The notes beneath the pieces are model-generated. The model was given only the letters and a program-made list of their open reading frames with translations, made no database searches and had not been told where the DNA came from. From JBDHTS01 sp044221445 (GTDB lineage Bacteria; Pseudomonadota; Alphaproteobacteria; Micavibrionales; Micavibrionaceae), in NCBI GenBank assembly GCA_044221445.1, contig JBGAPF010000001.1, forward strand, positions 1 to 64,000: a stretch of DNA of 64,000 bases, written 5' to 3'. The position numbers and the translations under genes are program-made. Positions 51,532 to 60,112 of this stretch are shown in pieces (positions within the stretch are counted from its first letter, which is position 1; the number at the start of each line of letters is the position of its first letter).

Positions 51532-52284
51532 TCAGTTCAATATAAGCGGGGGAAGTTTTACAGAAGGAACGGGCGCGGCAGCAGCTGCCTGGGTAGAAGC
51601 AATTGAAATTCCCGAGACAGGCTCTCTGTCAATCAGGGTGTTAAGAGCGGTGATCGCTTCCTTGCCACCTATCCGGCGCATCATTTCTGTTTCTTGCGCA
51701 TCTCGCCGGTTATGGTGCGCGACCGAAGCCACATCCTCTCTGGGACCGAAATTATAGGACGCGACCGCGTCGGGGTCATACCCGCTTTGCCTTAATATCC
51801 GTCCCATCTGGGAAACGCCGGAACCTTCGGAAGGATGAGAAAGAAGCGGGGCTCTGTTCACGATATCGGCTATCTTCGCTTCCGGTGTCCCAGGCTGCTG
51901 CAAGGCAAGCCTGTAAAGCCCCTCGGCGCAATCTGCCTGATTTCTAGGCACATCAAAGGCATGCAGCTTATCCAGGCCGATGGACCGGCCGATAGTTCCG
52001 ACGCCTTCTATGAGTGTATCACTGACATCTTTAACGCCTTGGGCAACGCCAAAACTTGCGACGCCGCCGACAAATAGTCCAGGCAGAAAGGGTACTCCCG
52101 CCGCTCCGGTCACTCCAACTACGGCGACGAGTGTTCCGCCGCCAGCTGCAAGGCCTACCGCGTCCTTCGCATTTTGTTCATACCGGCTATAAACCGCTCC
52201 GCCTGCAGCGATGCTGACCCGATCTAAAACGGCGCAATGATCCTGCATCTGCGCTGTATGCTGCTCGGTACCGTTATCGCTCAT
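51532..52284 (-). CDS. Unknown protein with glycine-rich hydrophobic core
   Basis: 250 residues, no signal peptide. Residues about 42-85 form a long glycine/alanine/valine-rich hydrophobic stretch (GLAAGGGTLVAVVGVTGAAG, then FVGGVASFGVAQGV) resembling glycine-zipper membrane hairpins. The rest is polar and helical, ending in an Ala/Pro-rich tail. Glycine-zipper proteins include pore-formers and effectors, but nothing else supports that here. The 245 bp up to the tRNA at 52530 shows nothing that I can support. Confidence 0.6.
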   Translation of the reverse strand: MSDNGTEQHTAQMQDHCAVLDRVSIAAGGAVYSRYEQNAKDAVGLAAGGGTLVAVVGVTGAAGVPFLPGLFVGGVASFGVAQGVKDVSDTLIEGVGTIGRSIGLDKLHAFDVPRNQADCAEGLYRLALQQPGTPEAKIADIVNRAPLLSHPSEGSGVSQMGRILRQSGYDPDAVASYNFGPREDVASVAHHNRRDAQETEMMRRIGGKEAITALNTLIDREPVSGISIASTQAAAAAPVPSVKLPPLILN

Positions 52285-52529
52285 GTAAATGCCTCAAAAA
52301 ATACCAAAGCCCTGTTATATGGTCGATTATACCAAAAGACCGCCTTGCATACAAATTATGAAAAACAATAGTTTCCGTCCGCCAGAATGATCTCCTATGG
52401 GAAAACACATCTCAATATTGCTCTTTTAGTTATTTGCGCTCCACCCTTAATCAGCAGAAAACGCTGGCCCGCAAAAGCCGATGTCTGCTAGCCTGCAAAA
52501 GGCATGCAGGCCGAAAACGCGCCTCATAA

Positions 52530-52606
52530 GTCCCCGTAGCTCAGGTGGATAGAGCAGCAGTTTCCTAAACTGTTGGCCGGAGGTTCAAATCCTCTCGGGG
52601 ACGCCA
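52530..52606 (+). tRNA. tRNA-Arg (anticodon CCT)
   Basis: Complete cloverleaf: acceptor GTCCCCG/CGGGGAC, D-arm GCTC...GAGC, anticodon loop TTCCTAA (CCT), T loop TTCAAAT, discriminator G and encoded CCA. It stands only 12 bp from a truncated dehydrogenase gene, the kind of boundary often left by integration events. Confidence 0.97.
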
Positions 52607-52617
52607 TTTTCTGCCGG

Positions 52618-52950
52618 TCAGTGTGCCAGGTTGCCATACCGGTAGGTGGCCGTAACCCCGCCGTCCATCAGGAAATCGCTCCCGGTGATGAATGCGCCCT
52701 CCGGCCCCATAAGGAGCGCGCCGACCGCGCCCACCTCGTCGGGGGTTCCCGCCCGTTTGGCGGCGCAGGTTTCGATCATGCGCCGGTAGCCTGCGCCACG
52801 CGGCCCGTTCAGTTCGTCGTTGGCCAGCGGCGTGATAATGATGCCTCGACTGATCGTGTTGATTCGTGCGCCCCAGCGTACCGCCTCGGCCATCACGCGC
52901 AACGCGTTTCCGCACTTTGAAAGTTGATAGGCGTGAAGAGAATCTTTCAC
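52618..52950 (-). pseudogene. Truncated short-chain dehydrogenase
   Basis: 110 codons from a GTG at 52950. The catalytic YQLSK (Y-x3-K), RINTISRGIIITPLA and AFITGSDFLMDGG are the C-terminal half of an SDR. The N-terminal NAD-binding fold (TGxxxGxG) is missing and is not found upstream, where other small frames begin. It is a remnant and not a working enzyme, lying against the tRNA-Arg gene. Confidence 0.75.
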
Positions 52951-53049
52951 ATGATCGGTTTAATCCTATTTCGGCAACAACAACCATAGCCTGAAACTCT
53001 GGCCAAAGATTGAAATCTCTTAAAGACGCAATGTTTAAGGCCGCGAACC

Positions 53050-53277
53050 CTATCGCAATCCGAGTTCCGGGGGCATTCCGGCGACGACGAACTGACCTGA
53101 CTTGAAACCATCTTCCAGAGGCCGCTCAAGCCTTGCGCTGGGATCTCTATTAGGGGAGACCTTTTCAGGGCTTGAACCGCTGTCGGCCGCCTCATCCGCT
53201 AATACTCCGCCACCCAGTAAAAGGAGAAGGAGACCTCCGTCGCGTACTTTAGAATTGCATAGATCAGTTATTTTCAT
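53050..53277 (-). CDS. Small exported unknown protein
   Basis: 75 residues. AGGAG stands before the ATG at 53277. The N-terminus has a GLLLLLLGGGVLADEA hydrophobic signal; the remainder is polar. It lies 13 bp downstream of the Tat-signal gene at 53290, so it is probably the last gene of that unit. Function unknown. Confidence 0.55.
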   Translation of the reverse strand: MKITDLCNSKVRDGGLLLLLLGGGVLADEAADSGSSPEKVSPNRDPSARLERPLEDGFKSGQFVVAGMPPELGLR

Positions 53278-53289
53278 ACAACACTCCTA

Positions 53290-54465
53290 TTAAGTTGGTG
53301 AACGATTGGGTTTAGAAAAAACTTCCGGCGCGCGCACTTTCATCGCCCGTTGTGTAAGCGTATCGCGCGCGCTCGTCATGCTGGCTACAAAGGCGGCCAG
53401 CCTTTCGTGGGCCTGAACATATTCGGAACGATTGCCCTGATATACAGTCGCGAAAGCCTGCACGCAGCTTTCTCTTGCCGCTAAAGCAGACGATCTCCGC
53501 TCTTCAATCCTGTCCTGCCTGAACTCCTGAGGCGCCGAAGGTTCGAGACAGTCGTAATACTTGGATAACAGGGCCGGTGAACCGTCCATAAAAAGGCGGG
53601 CCTGCCCGTCAGGCAATCGGTAACGCTCCGGCACCGCGTCAGGCCTGTAATGAGTGGCCGCTGTTGTTACAAGCGGATGGATATCCAGCACTCCTTCCGA
53701 AGACTTGATGATTTCCAGGGACAGCTTGTCGACCAGAACGTGCCCTGCGACCGACCGGGCCACTTCACCTACAGGGATAAGCTGATAACCGTCCGAAAAG
53801 ATCGCCGCCGCACGGTTTTGAATCAAATCCGAGTCTGCCAGAAGCTGGACCGGCGAACCGGCCGATGTATCCCTCAGCCAGGAATCGATGATCTCGGAAT
53901 GCTGCTGAATTTGTGAAGCCATCTGCACAGGGGATGCGCCGTCCATATTTTGAAGGATATAGGACACGCCCATGGCCGACATGAATGCGGGGTAGCCTCC
54001 GGAGCCATAACGCCGCGCAACTTCGTAACCCAGACGCTCAAGACGTTCGGCTTTGGCCGAAAGATAGGCTCCGGATTCGGGCGGCTTTCCGTCCGCCACC
54101 ATAATGCGAAAGCTGGCCAGTTCCGCCGTCAGTTCGCGATAGAGATCGTTTTGAAAAGCCTGTGAGACTTCCCGATGAAAAACCGCCGCCAGACCTTTAA
54201 CGCCGTCCAGTATTTTTTGCTGGTTTACGACGAGGTCCTGGGAAAGAGTGGCGATTTCTTTTATTTTTTCACTTTTATGCTCCGCCGCGGCATCGTTGCC
54301 TATTGAAAAAATCGTTTCGATAAATCCGAGAGGTTCATAGATAAGACCTGTAAAAAAATCGAGGCCTTGAGCCATAACGGTTTTTGACGGCAATCCAGCG
54401 GCGCCAGTGACAGCCGCTGCTGCAAGCAGGTTACCCAACAACCGTCTTCGGGTCATATTTTCCAT
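53290..54465 (-). CDS. Tat-exported unknown protein, paralog A
   Basis: 391 residues. The N-terminus MENMTRRRLLGNLLAAAAVT is a twin-arginine signal ending VMAQ. The mature protein is mostly helical with no motif that I recognise. Several blocks line up with the next gene: NQQKILDGVKGL against NQTQILDTLNGL, and YPAFMSAMGVSYILQNMDGASPV against a YPSFAMASSLQIAL...SSPL block, each ending SWL/RWL. The two are clear paralogs in tandem, four bases apart, and probably act together in the periplasm. Function unknown. Confidence 0.75.
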   Translation of the reverse strand: MENMTRRRLLGNLLAAAAVTGAAGLPSKTVMAQGLDFFTGLIYEPLGFIETIFSIGNDAAAEHKSEKIKEIATLSQDLVVNQQKILDGVKGLAAVFHREVSQAFQNDLYRELTAELASFRIMVADGKPPESGAYLSAKAERLERLGYEVARRYGSGGYPAFMSAMGVSYILQNMDGASPVQMASQIQQHSEIIDSWLRDTSAGSPVQLLADSDLIQNRAAAIFSDGYQLIPVGEVARSVAGHVLVDKLSLEIIKSSEGVLDIHPLVTTAATHYRPDAVPERYRLPDGQARLFMDGSPALLSKYYDCLEPSAPQEFRQDRIEERRSSALAARESCVQAFATVYQGNRSEYVQAHERLAAFVASMTSARDTLTQRAMKVRAPEVFSKPNRSPT

Positions 54466-54469
54466 CTGT

Positions 54470-55756
54470 TTACCCGGGCCTCGTTATAAGGGGGATGCAC
54501 TCACCGGTTTTTCTGGACGTTCCGCAATAGCCTATGCGGCTGCTTCCATAGCCTTTTTGCACCAGTGCCTTCATATCGGCTGCCATGCCGTCTATGACAG
54601 AAGCAAAATTCTGCATGGAAGCTTGGATAGCCACCAAAGCCTCTAGCTTGCGTGACAGATCTCCATTCCCCGCTATCTGCGTCTTATAATATTCCGTGAT
54701 GCATTTGGCTTTAAAGCGCGCATCGTCCGTTGCAAGAGAACTGTTATCGATTTTTTGCGCGCGTTGAGGATCGTCTTTAAGGCATCCGGTATTTATTCCA
54801 GGGGTTCCACCGACATCGGCGAACAGATGCGTACCATTCGCCTGCCTGTATTTCGGGATAAGTCCGGCGCCTGGGTTATCCGGTACCGTATAAGGATTGA
54901 CCCACTGCTTGCTGAACGTCAGAATGGGATTTCCATCCTTGGACACGCCTTCATAAGCTAGGAAATGGCCATAAGAAGCGATCGTGCGTCCCGCATTTCC
55001 GTCGCCGGACAATACGACATACTGGTTAAGAGCGTAGGGATCCTGCAGGGGCTTGAGCCTTTCAGCGAAAACGGCCTGCTCGCTTCTCATGCTTTTAATG
55101 AGCGCCGGCAGCGCATCGGGATTTTTTTCGTCAAGCCATCTTTGCAGCGGTTTCCGTTCCTGATCCAACACCTCCATAATTTGTAAAGGCGAAGATCCAC
55201 GCATTTGATGGAGCGCAATCTGCAACGAAGACGCCATGGCAAAGCTTGGATAAACGAAAGGATCGTATGTCCCCAGTTGAAAACCGAGCCTGTCGGCTTC
55301 CTCGGTCATTGAATTGAGCCAGTTCCTGTCGCTGATGCGTCCAGTGCGCAATCTTTCGAACTGAAGAGCCATGGCGTTGAATCTTGCGGCATCGCGATCC
55401 CTGAAAGCGGCCGCCAGTTCTTTATTGAGGGCCATCCCGAGCCCGTTGAGCGTATCCAGGATCTGAGTCTGGTTTGCGGCTACGGCGGAAATATTTCTGC
55501 TGATATCGTCGAGCTGCAGTAAATCCTGATCCGTGCCTGTACTATACGCATATAAATTATAAGCGGATTTTATGGCCTGAAAAATCTGCGTAATAAAGGC
55601 AAGTTCCAGAATAAAAGCTTCGGCAGGCTTCGAAGACGACGCAAAGACCAGCGAGGCGGCGGCAGCGCCGCTGAGCCTGGGAACAGCGTACCGGCCTATG
55701 TGGCCCAGGGCTGCTGCTCCGGAATTGGCAATGAATGCTCTTCTTGAAAAGGTCAT
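54470..55756 (-). CDS. Tat-exported unknown protein, paralog B
   Basis: 428 residues. A twin-arginine signal (MTFSRRAFIANSGAAALG) ends near KPAEA. It starts with a hydrophobic helix (FILELAFITQIFQAI), then a long helical body sharing blocks with paralog A. Extra features: a C-terminal region with cysteines (NTGCLK, KAKCITEYYK, GYCGTS, GECIPL) that could form two disulfides. Tat export implies folding before export, perhaps with a cofactor, though no cofactor motif is visible. First gene of the unit A/B/53050. Confidence 0.75.
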   Translation of the reverse strand: MTFSRRAFIANSGAAALGHIGRYAVPRLSGAAAASLVFASSSKPAEAFILELAFITQIFQAIKSAYNLYAYSTGTDQDLLQLDDISRNISAVAANQTQILDTLNGLGMALNKELAAAFRDRDAARFNAMALQFERLRTGRISDRNWLNSMTEEADRLGFQLGTYDPFVYPSFAMASSLQIALHQMRGSSPLQIMEVLDQERKPLQRWLDEKNPDALPALIKSMRSEQAVFAERLKPLQDPYALNQYVVLSGDGNAGRTIASYGHFLAYEGVSKDGNPILTFSKQWVNPYTVPDNPGAGLIPKYRQANGTHLFADVGGTPGINTGCLKDDPQRAQKIDNSSLATDDARFKAKCITEYYKTQIAGNGDLSRKLEALVAIQASMQNFASVIDGMAADMKALVQKGYGSSRIGYCGTSRKTGECIPLITRPG

Positions 55757-55853
55757 AATTTCATACCTTGTTCTTGCGAAAAAATCATATAATGCCTAAG
55801 TTGTCAACTTATGATCGATAATAATGAGTAATGTAACGCTCGGGGAAGTTAAG

Positions 55854-56384
55854 ATGTCGGCATTTACTTCATTGGTTAAGGCCTTTAACAGATCTTCTGT
55901 TTTTTTATACATGGCGGCGGAAATTGCCCAACATCCTAATTTTTACGTAAATAAATTCATTCTTAATCCTGCTCTGCCGATACGCACCTTCTTTCAAAGT
56001 AATCCTGATTTTCTTCACTCTCTTTATAACGCTGCGAGCGCCGCAAAACTCTCTGTATACGATCCGTCGTCTCCTTTTCAAATGTATCTCAAAAATCACC
56101 TGTCCGACTTTTTCGGAGCCTACGCACTGGCATATGCATGCCAGTTGCTTACACAGGGATCTCTTCCCAAGGCCCGGAATTCCGAACTTATATACGCACC
56201 TGCGGCAATGGCCTTGCTGACCTTCTGGGAATTGACTCACATCAATAAAAAAATCGGGTTTGACTGGGGAGACATGGCTGTCTACAGCGCGGCACTGGCC
56301 ATAGTGTGCGGCCTGGACAAAATGATGAACAGGGCGCCCAACGACAAGAGAAAAGAAACGGCCCCGGCTTCGCTATCGGTTTAA
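55854..56384 (+). CDS. Unknown membrane protein
   Basis: 176 residues from the ATG at 55854, which has GGGGAAG just upstream; the ATG at 55824 lacks one. Three hydrophobic segments (around YALAYACQLLTQG, APAAMALLTFWEL and MAVYSAALAIVCGL) suggest an inner-membrane protein. Divergent from the Tat paralogs across a short AT-rich gap, so possibly co-regulated with them. Not recognised. Confidence 0.6.
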   Translation: MSAFTSLVKAFNRSSVFLYMAAEIAQHPNFYVNKFILNPALPIRTFFQSNPDFLHSLYNAASAAKLSVYDPSSPFQMYLKNHLSDFFGAYALAYACQLLTQGSLPKARNSELIYAPAAMALLTFWELTHINKKIGFDWGDMAVYSAALAIVCGLDKMMNRAPNDKRKETAPASLSV

Positions 56385-56398
56385 ATTTAAGGATCCGG

Positions 56399-57406
56399 TT
56401 ACGCGGCCAGACCCAGGGCAGGATCGAGCGTTCGTTGCGGTTTCCAGCCGGATCCGTATGTCCGGTTTGCGCAGTAGGCCGCCACATTGCCCGCGTAGTT
56501 GGCCCCGATTTCCGCCGGCTGCTCTTCATAGGCGCGATGCCCGGCGATGTTCTCGGGCGGAATATACCCTGATTGCGTGAGAAGATTGGCGTTATAAACG
56601 CGGGCCGGAATATAATCCGGATGGCTTTTGCCGATGCGGCCATCGCGATAGGCCATGCCCAGCTCCATCTGCCCGCCATGATCCAGCTCATGCAGATTGG
56701 TCATGATCAAGCCGAGGAAATCTTCGGAGAAATTAGAGGCCGCCTCGTTGATGCCGACGACCGATCCGTCCGCATAGCCCTGCAGGCGGGGATCGTCGCG
56801 AAAGAATTCCAGCCGCGGCTCTTTCTGGCCCGTATAGTCACAAAAGCTTTTGGTGATGAATCCTAAAAGCTGCTTTTTGGTCTCGGCGCTGGTGGCCTGC
56901 GGATGAAGGATGGCTTTGTTCATCGCCGCGCCAAAGCTTCCGGCATTGCCCGACATCTGCCATTTACGTTCAAGGACGTGGGCATGCGCCGGTGAGAAGA
57001 AAGCCGCCGCTCTCTGGCCTTCGCGGCGGTAAAACGCTTCGGTCAGCCCCATTTCCTGATTCAGCGCGTCCAGGTACAGGGCATTGCGTGGGTTGTCGTC
57101 CGCCGCGACGCTTTCATACAGGTTGATCTTGGTCTCAAGCGGCAGGGCTGCAAGGCTGTCGAGTCCTTCGCAGGCGCCGTAATGCACATTGCTCAGGAAA
57201 CGGCGGGCGACGCTCGGTTCGACTTTGCCTTCTTTGTCCAGGACATGGGCCTGAAGCGCGTCGATGCGTGGCGACGATAAAACGGGGTTTTGAAAGACAG
57301 GGACATTGGCCAAAGGCGCGACAACCAGTATGGCACTCGCGGGCACGACCACGATATTGTGCGCTCCCGCCGAATCCCCAAATATAATAACCAGGCATGC
57401 AGCCAT
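56399..57406 (-). CDS. Putative HExxH metallopeptidase, unknown family
   Basis: 335 residues. Zinc motif HELDH at 239-243, with acidic residues near 294-299 (AYEEQPAEIGANYAG) as possible third ligand. The N-terminal 40 residues are hydrophobic (NIVVVPASAILVVAPLANVP), perhaps an anchor or signal. Start at 57406 follows GGAAAG. The spacing between HExxH and the acidic motif is about 50 residues, compatible with gluzincin-like peptidases, which is inference. It converges on the gene at 55854 with 14 bp between. Confidence 0.65.
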   Translation of the reverse strand: MAACLVIIFGDSAGAHNIVVVPASAILVVAPLANVPVFQNPVLSSPRIDALQAHVLDKEGKVEPSVARRFLSNVHYGACEGLDSLAALPLETKINLYESVAADDNPRNALYLDALNQEMGLTEAFYRREGQRAAAFFSPAHAHVLERKWQMSGNAGSFGAAMNKAILHPQATSAETKKQLLGFITKSFCDYTGQKEPRLEFFRDDPRLQGYADGSVVGINEAASNFSEDFLGLIMTNLHELDHGGQMELGMAYRDGRIGKSHPDYIPARVYNANLLTQSGYIPPENIAGHRAYEEQPAEIGANYAGNVAAYCANRTYGSGWKPQRTLDPALGLAA

Positions 57407-57569
57407 TTTTTAATCTTTCCGGTGTAATAATCCGGCTATATTCCCATAAATGGCAAGAGTGCGTCAAATAATAGTTTGCGGCGCTTTTACCCGGTTTCAA
57501 CCGTCTTGCGGCCCGCGCCGTCTCCCCCTACAATCCATGCCTGTTTAAAACAACTATGTGCCTGATGCC

Positions 57570-58319
57570 ATGAAGATTCTCGTCCCCGTCAAACGCGTCG
57601 TCGACGCCTATGTGTCCGTCCGGGTCAGGGCGGACGGCAGCGGCGTCGAGACGGCCAACGTCAAGATGTCGCTGAACCCGTTCTGTGAGATCGCGATCGA
57701 GGAAGCGGTGCGAATGAAAGAGGCTGGCAAAGCCTTAGAAATCGTCGCCGTTACGGCGGGCGTAGCCCAGGCGCAGGAGCAATTGCGGACGGCCCTGGCC
57801 ATGGGGGCCGATCGCGCTATCCTGATCCAGACGGATGCCGAACTGCAGCCGCTAACTGTCGCGAAACTGCTCGCCAAAATCGTCGAAAGGGAGCAGCCCG
57901 GTCTCGTCCTGATGGGCAAGCAGGCTATCGACGGCGACAACAACCAGACCGGCCAGATGCTGGCCGCCCTCCTCGGCTGGGGCCAGGCGGCGTTCGCGTC
58001 GAAGGTCGAGATCGTGGACGGCAGAGCGCGCGTCACGCGGGAAATCGACGGCGGTCTTGAGACGCTCGATCTTAAACTGCCCGCTGTGGTCACCGCTGAT
58101 TTGCGCCTGAACCAGCCGCGCTTCGCCTCGCTGCCCAACATCATGAAGGCCCGCCAGAAGCCCCTGGAAACGCTGGCGCCCGATACGCTGGGCGTCGATA
58201 TCACGCCGCGCTTCAAAACCCTGAAAACCTCCCCGCCCCCTGCCCGTAAGGGCGGCGTGAAAGTCTCGTCCCCACAGGAACTGGTCGACCGCCTGCGCAA
58301 CGAAGCCAAAGTCATCTGA
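57570..58319 (+). CDS. etfB: Electron transfer flavoprotein, beta subunit
   Basis: 249 residues from the ATG at 57570 (a GTG at 57558 is in frame). MKILVPVKRVVDAYVSVRV, the VSLNPF-like KMSLNPFCEIAIEEAVR and the ETF-beta signature region (ALPAVVTADLRLN-type) are present. Accepts electrons from acyl-CoA and other dehydrogenases and passes them to ETF-ubiquinone oxidoreductase. etfA follows 13 bp later. Confidence 0.94.
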   Translation: MKILVPVKRVVDAYVSVRVRADGSGVETANVKMSLNPFCEIAIEEAVRMKEAGKALEIVAVTAGVAQAQEQLRTALAMGADRAILIQTDAELQPLTVAKLLAKIVEREQPGLVLMGKQAIDGDNNQTGQMLAALLGWGQAAFASKVEIVDGRARVTREIDGGLETLDLKLPAVVTADLRLNQPRFASLPNIMKARQKPLETLAPDTLGVDITPRFKTLKTSPPPARKGGVKVSSPQELVDRLRNEAKVI

Positions 58320-58332
58320 AAGAACGCATGCC

Positions 58333-59274
58333 ATGAATATCCTCGTCATTGCCGAACACGACCATCAGGCCCTGAAACCAGGCGTCCTTCAGACGGTCGC
58401 CGCCGCCGTAAAACTGGGCGGGGCCATCCACATGCTCGTCGCCGGTTCCGGAAGCGCTGGCGCGGCGCAGGCGGCTTCGAAAATTCCCGGCGTTGCCAAA
58501 GTCCTTCACGCAGACGATCCGGCCTACGCGCATGCGCTGGCGGAAAACGTCGCGCTGCTGGTCAGCACCGTCGTCCGGTCCGGCGGATATACCCATGTCC
58601 TCGCGCCTGCCTCGTTTTTCGGCAAGAACGTTTTGCCCCGCGCGGCGGCGCTGCTCGATGTGCAGCCATTCTCGGACGTCACCGCCATTGAAAGCGCCGA
58701 CACTTTCGTGCGCCCTGTCTATGCGGGCAACGCCTTCGCCACGGTACAAAGCCTCGACTGCGTAAAAATGCTCACCATCCGCCCCACCGCGTTCGACGCT
58801 GTCGCCGCCGAGGGCGCCAACGCGACCGTTGAGTCTGTCGCCGGTCAGGGCGATACGGGTCTGTCCCGCTTCGTGAAGGAGGAACTGAGCAAAAGCGAGC
58901 GTCCTGATCTGGGCACGGCGCGGATCGTCGTCTCCGGCGGGCGCGGCCTGGGCAGCGCCGAAAATTTCAAGGCCCTGCTCGAACCGCTGGCCGACACACT
59001 CAACGCAGCCCTCGGCGCGTCGCGCGCGGCGGTCGACGCCGGGTTCGTGCCGAATGATTTGCAGGTCGGCCAGACCGGCAAGGTCGTCGCGCCCGAACTT
59101 TACATCGCCGTCGGCATCTCCGGCGCGATCCAGCATCTTGCGGGCATGAAGGATTCTAAAGTCATCGTCGCCATCAACAAGGACGGCGAGGCCCCGATTT
59201 TCGATGTGGCGGATTACGGGCTGGTCGGCGATCTGTTCCGGATACTGCCGGAACTGAACGCGGCGCTTAAATAA
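58333..59274 (+). CDS. etfA: Electron transfer flavoprotein, alpha subunit
   Basis: 313 residues. The N-terminal domain packs against EtfB; the C-terminal FAD domain has RIVVSGGRGLGS, SRAAVDAGFVPNDLQVGQTG and the ETF-alpha signature LYIAVGISGAIQHLAGM, then IVAINKDGEAPIF. Normal length. Two-gene operon with etfB. Confidence 0.96.
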   Translation: MNILVIAEHDHQALKPGVLQTVAAAVKLGGAIHMLVAGSGSAGAAQAASKIPGVAKVLHADDPAYAHALAENVALLVSTVVRSGGYTHVLAPASFFGKNVLPRAAALLDVQPFSDVTAIESADTFVRPVYAGNAFATVQSLDCVKMLTIRPTAFDAVAAEGANATVESVAGQGDTGLSRFVKEELSKSERPDLGTARIVVSGGRGLGSAENFKALLEPLADTLNAALGASRAAVDAGFVPNDLQVGQTGKVVAPELYIAVGISGAIQHLAGMKDSKVIVAINKDGEAPIFDVADYGLVGDLFRILPELNAALK

Positions 59275-59286
59275 GCCGCGGCTTAT

Positions 59287-60066
59287 TTAAAATCTCAGAT
59301 AATGGATCATCGGATAGTCGACCGCGTCGATGATGTGCCCGTTCATGGCCCGGACCAGATCGTCCCGGCTGGCGCCGGCAGGCAGGTCCGGCTTGTCGTC
59401 CAGCGCGAAGACGCGCAGCGCGTAAGGGATCTGCCCGCGCGGTTCGCACGGCCCGGCATATTCGGCCTTGTTATAGATGTTCCGCGCGTGCCGCGCGCCG
59501 CCGGCAAGCTGCGCCTCGCGCGGCACGCCCCCGCCTAATGATCCCGTGTGAGGATCTATATCGTAGAGGAGCCATATCCAAGCGGGCGCTTTGCCTGCCT
59601 GTCTGCGCTCAAGGATGGCGACCAGGCTTTTCGTTGCCGAAGGCGCGCCGCTCCATGAAAAGCCCGGAGACTGATTCTTGCGGTAACATGTATGTTCGAG
59701 GGGCAGGCGCTCGCCTTTCGGCGTGTCCGGCACCTGAACCCGCAGCGTGCCCGCGAGCGTGCCGATAATCAGCTCGGGTTTTCCGCCCAGTTGCGGCGGT
59801 GGCGCCAGAACTTTGGGTGGTAAGGCTGCAGGCGGCTGTTTTGACGCAGCAGTCTGGGCTGTATGGACAGGGGGACGGACAGCTGCAGGGGCAGGATTTT
59901 CGACAGGCGGCGTCACTTTTTGCACGACGACAGGTCGAGTCTCTGACGGCGGCGCGTGTTTAAGCAACGCGACCGTCATGCCAAGGATCAGGACAACGCC
60001 GGCGGCGGTCGCGATTTTGAGTCTGCCGGGCGTCAGGAAGCCCGGTTCTTTCGGCGGTAATGCCAT
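59287..60066 (-). CDS. Membrane-anchored PEBP-family (YbhB/YbcL) protein
   Basis: 259 residues. An N-terminal membrane helix (ATAAGVVLILGMTVALL), a Pro/Ala-rich linker (about 40-95) and a C-terminal PEBP domain (about 98-259) with the family's SPGFSWSGAP, WIWLLYDID and the GPCEPRG/YALRVFALD blocks. Bacterial PEBPs of the YbhB type are ligand-binding proteins of unclear role. The anchored, linker-bearing form suggests action in the periplasm. It converges on etfA with 12 bp between. Confidence 0.85.
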   Translation of the reverse strand: MALPPKEPGFLTPGRLKIATAAGVVLILGMTVALLKHAPPSETRPVVVQKVTPPVENPAPAAVRPPVHTAQTAASKQPPAALPPKVLAPPPQLGGKPELIIGTLAGTLRVQVPDTPKGERLPLEHTCYRKNQSPGFSWSGAPSATKSLVAILERRQAGKAPAWIWLLYDIDPHTGSLGGGVPREAQLAGGARHARNIYNKAEYAGPCEPRGQIPYALRVFALDDKPDLPAGASRDDLVRAMNGHIIDAVDYPMIHYLRF

Positions 60067-60112
60067 GGTCGCCCCCTTGGTACGTATATGTATTATAAAT
60101 CAGTCCGGCGCG

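Noticed and set aside
52947..53195. 82-codon minus-strand frame overlapping the small exported gene at 53050
   Set aside because: No ribosome site; the frame from 53277 has AGGAG and a signal peptide and occupies the same bases.
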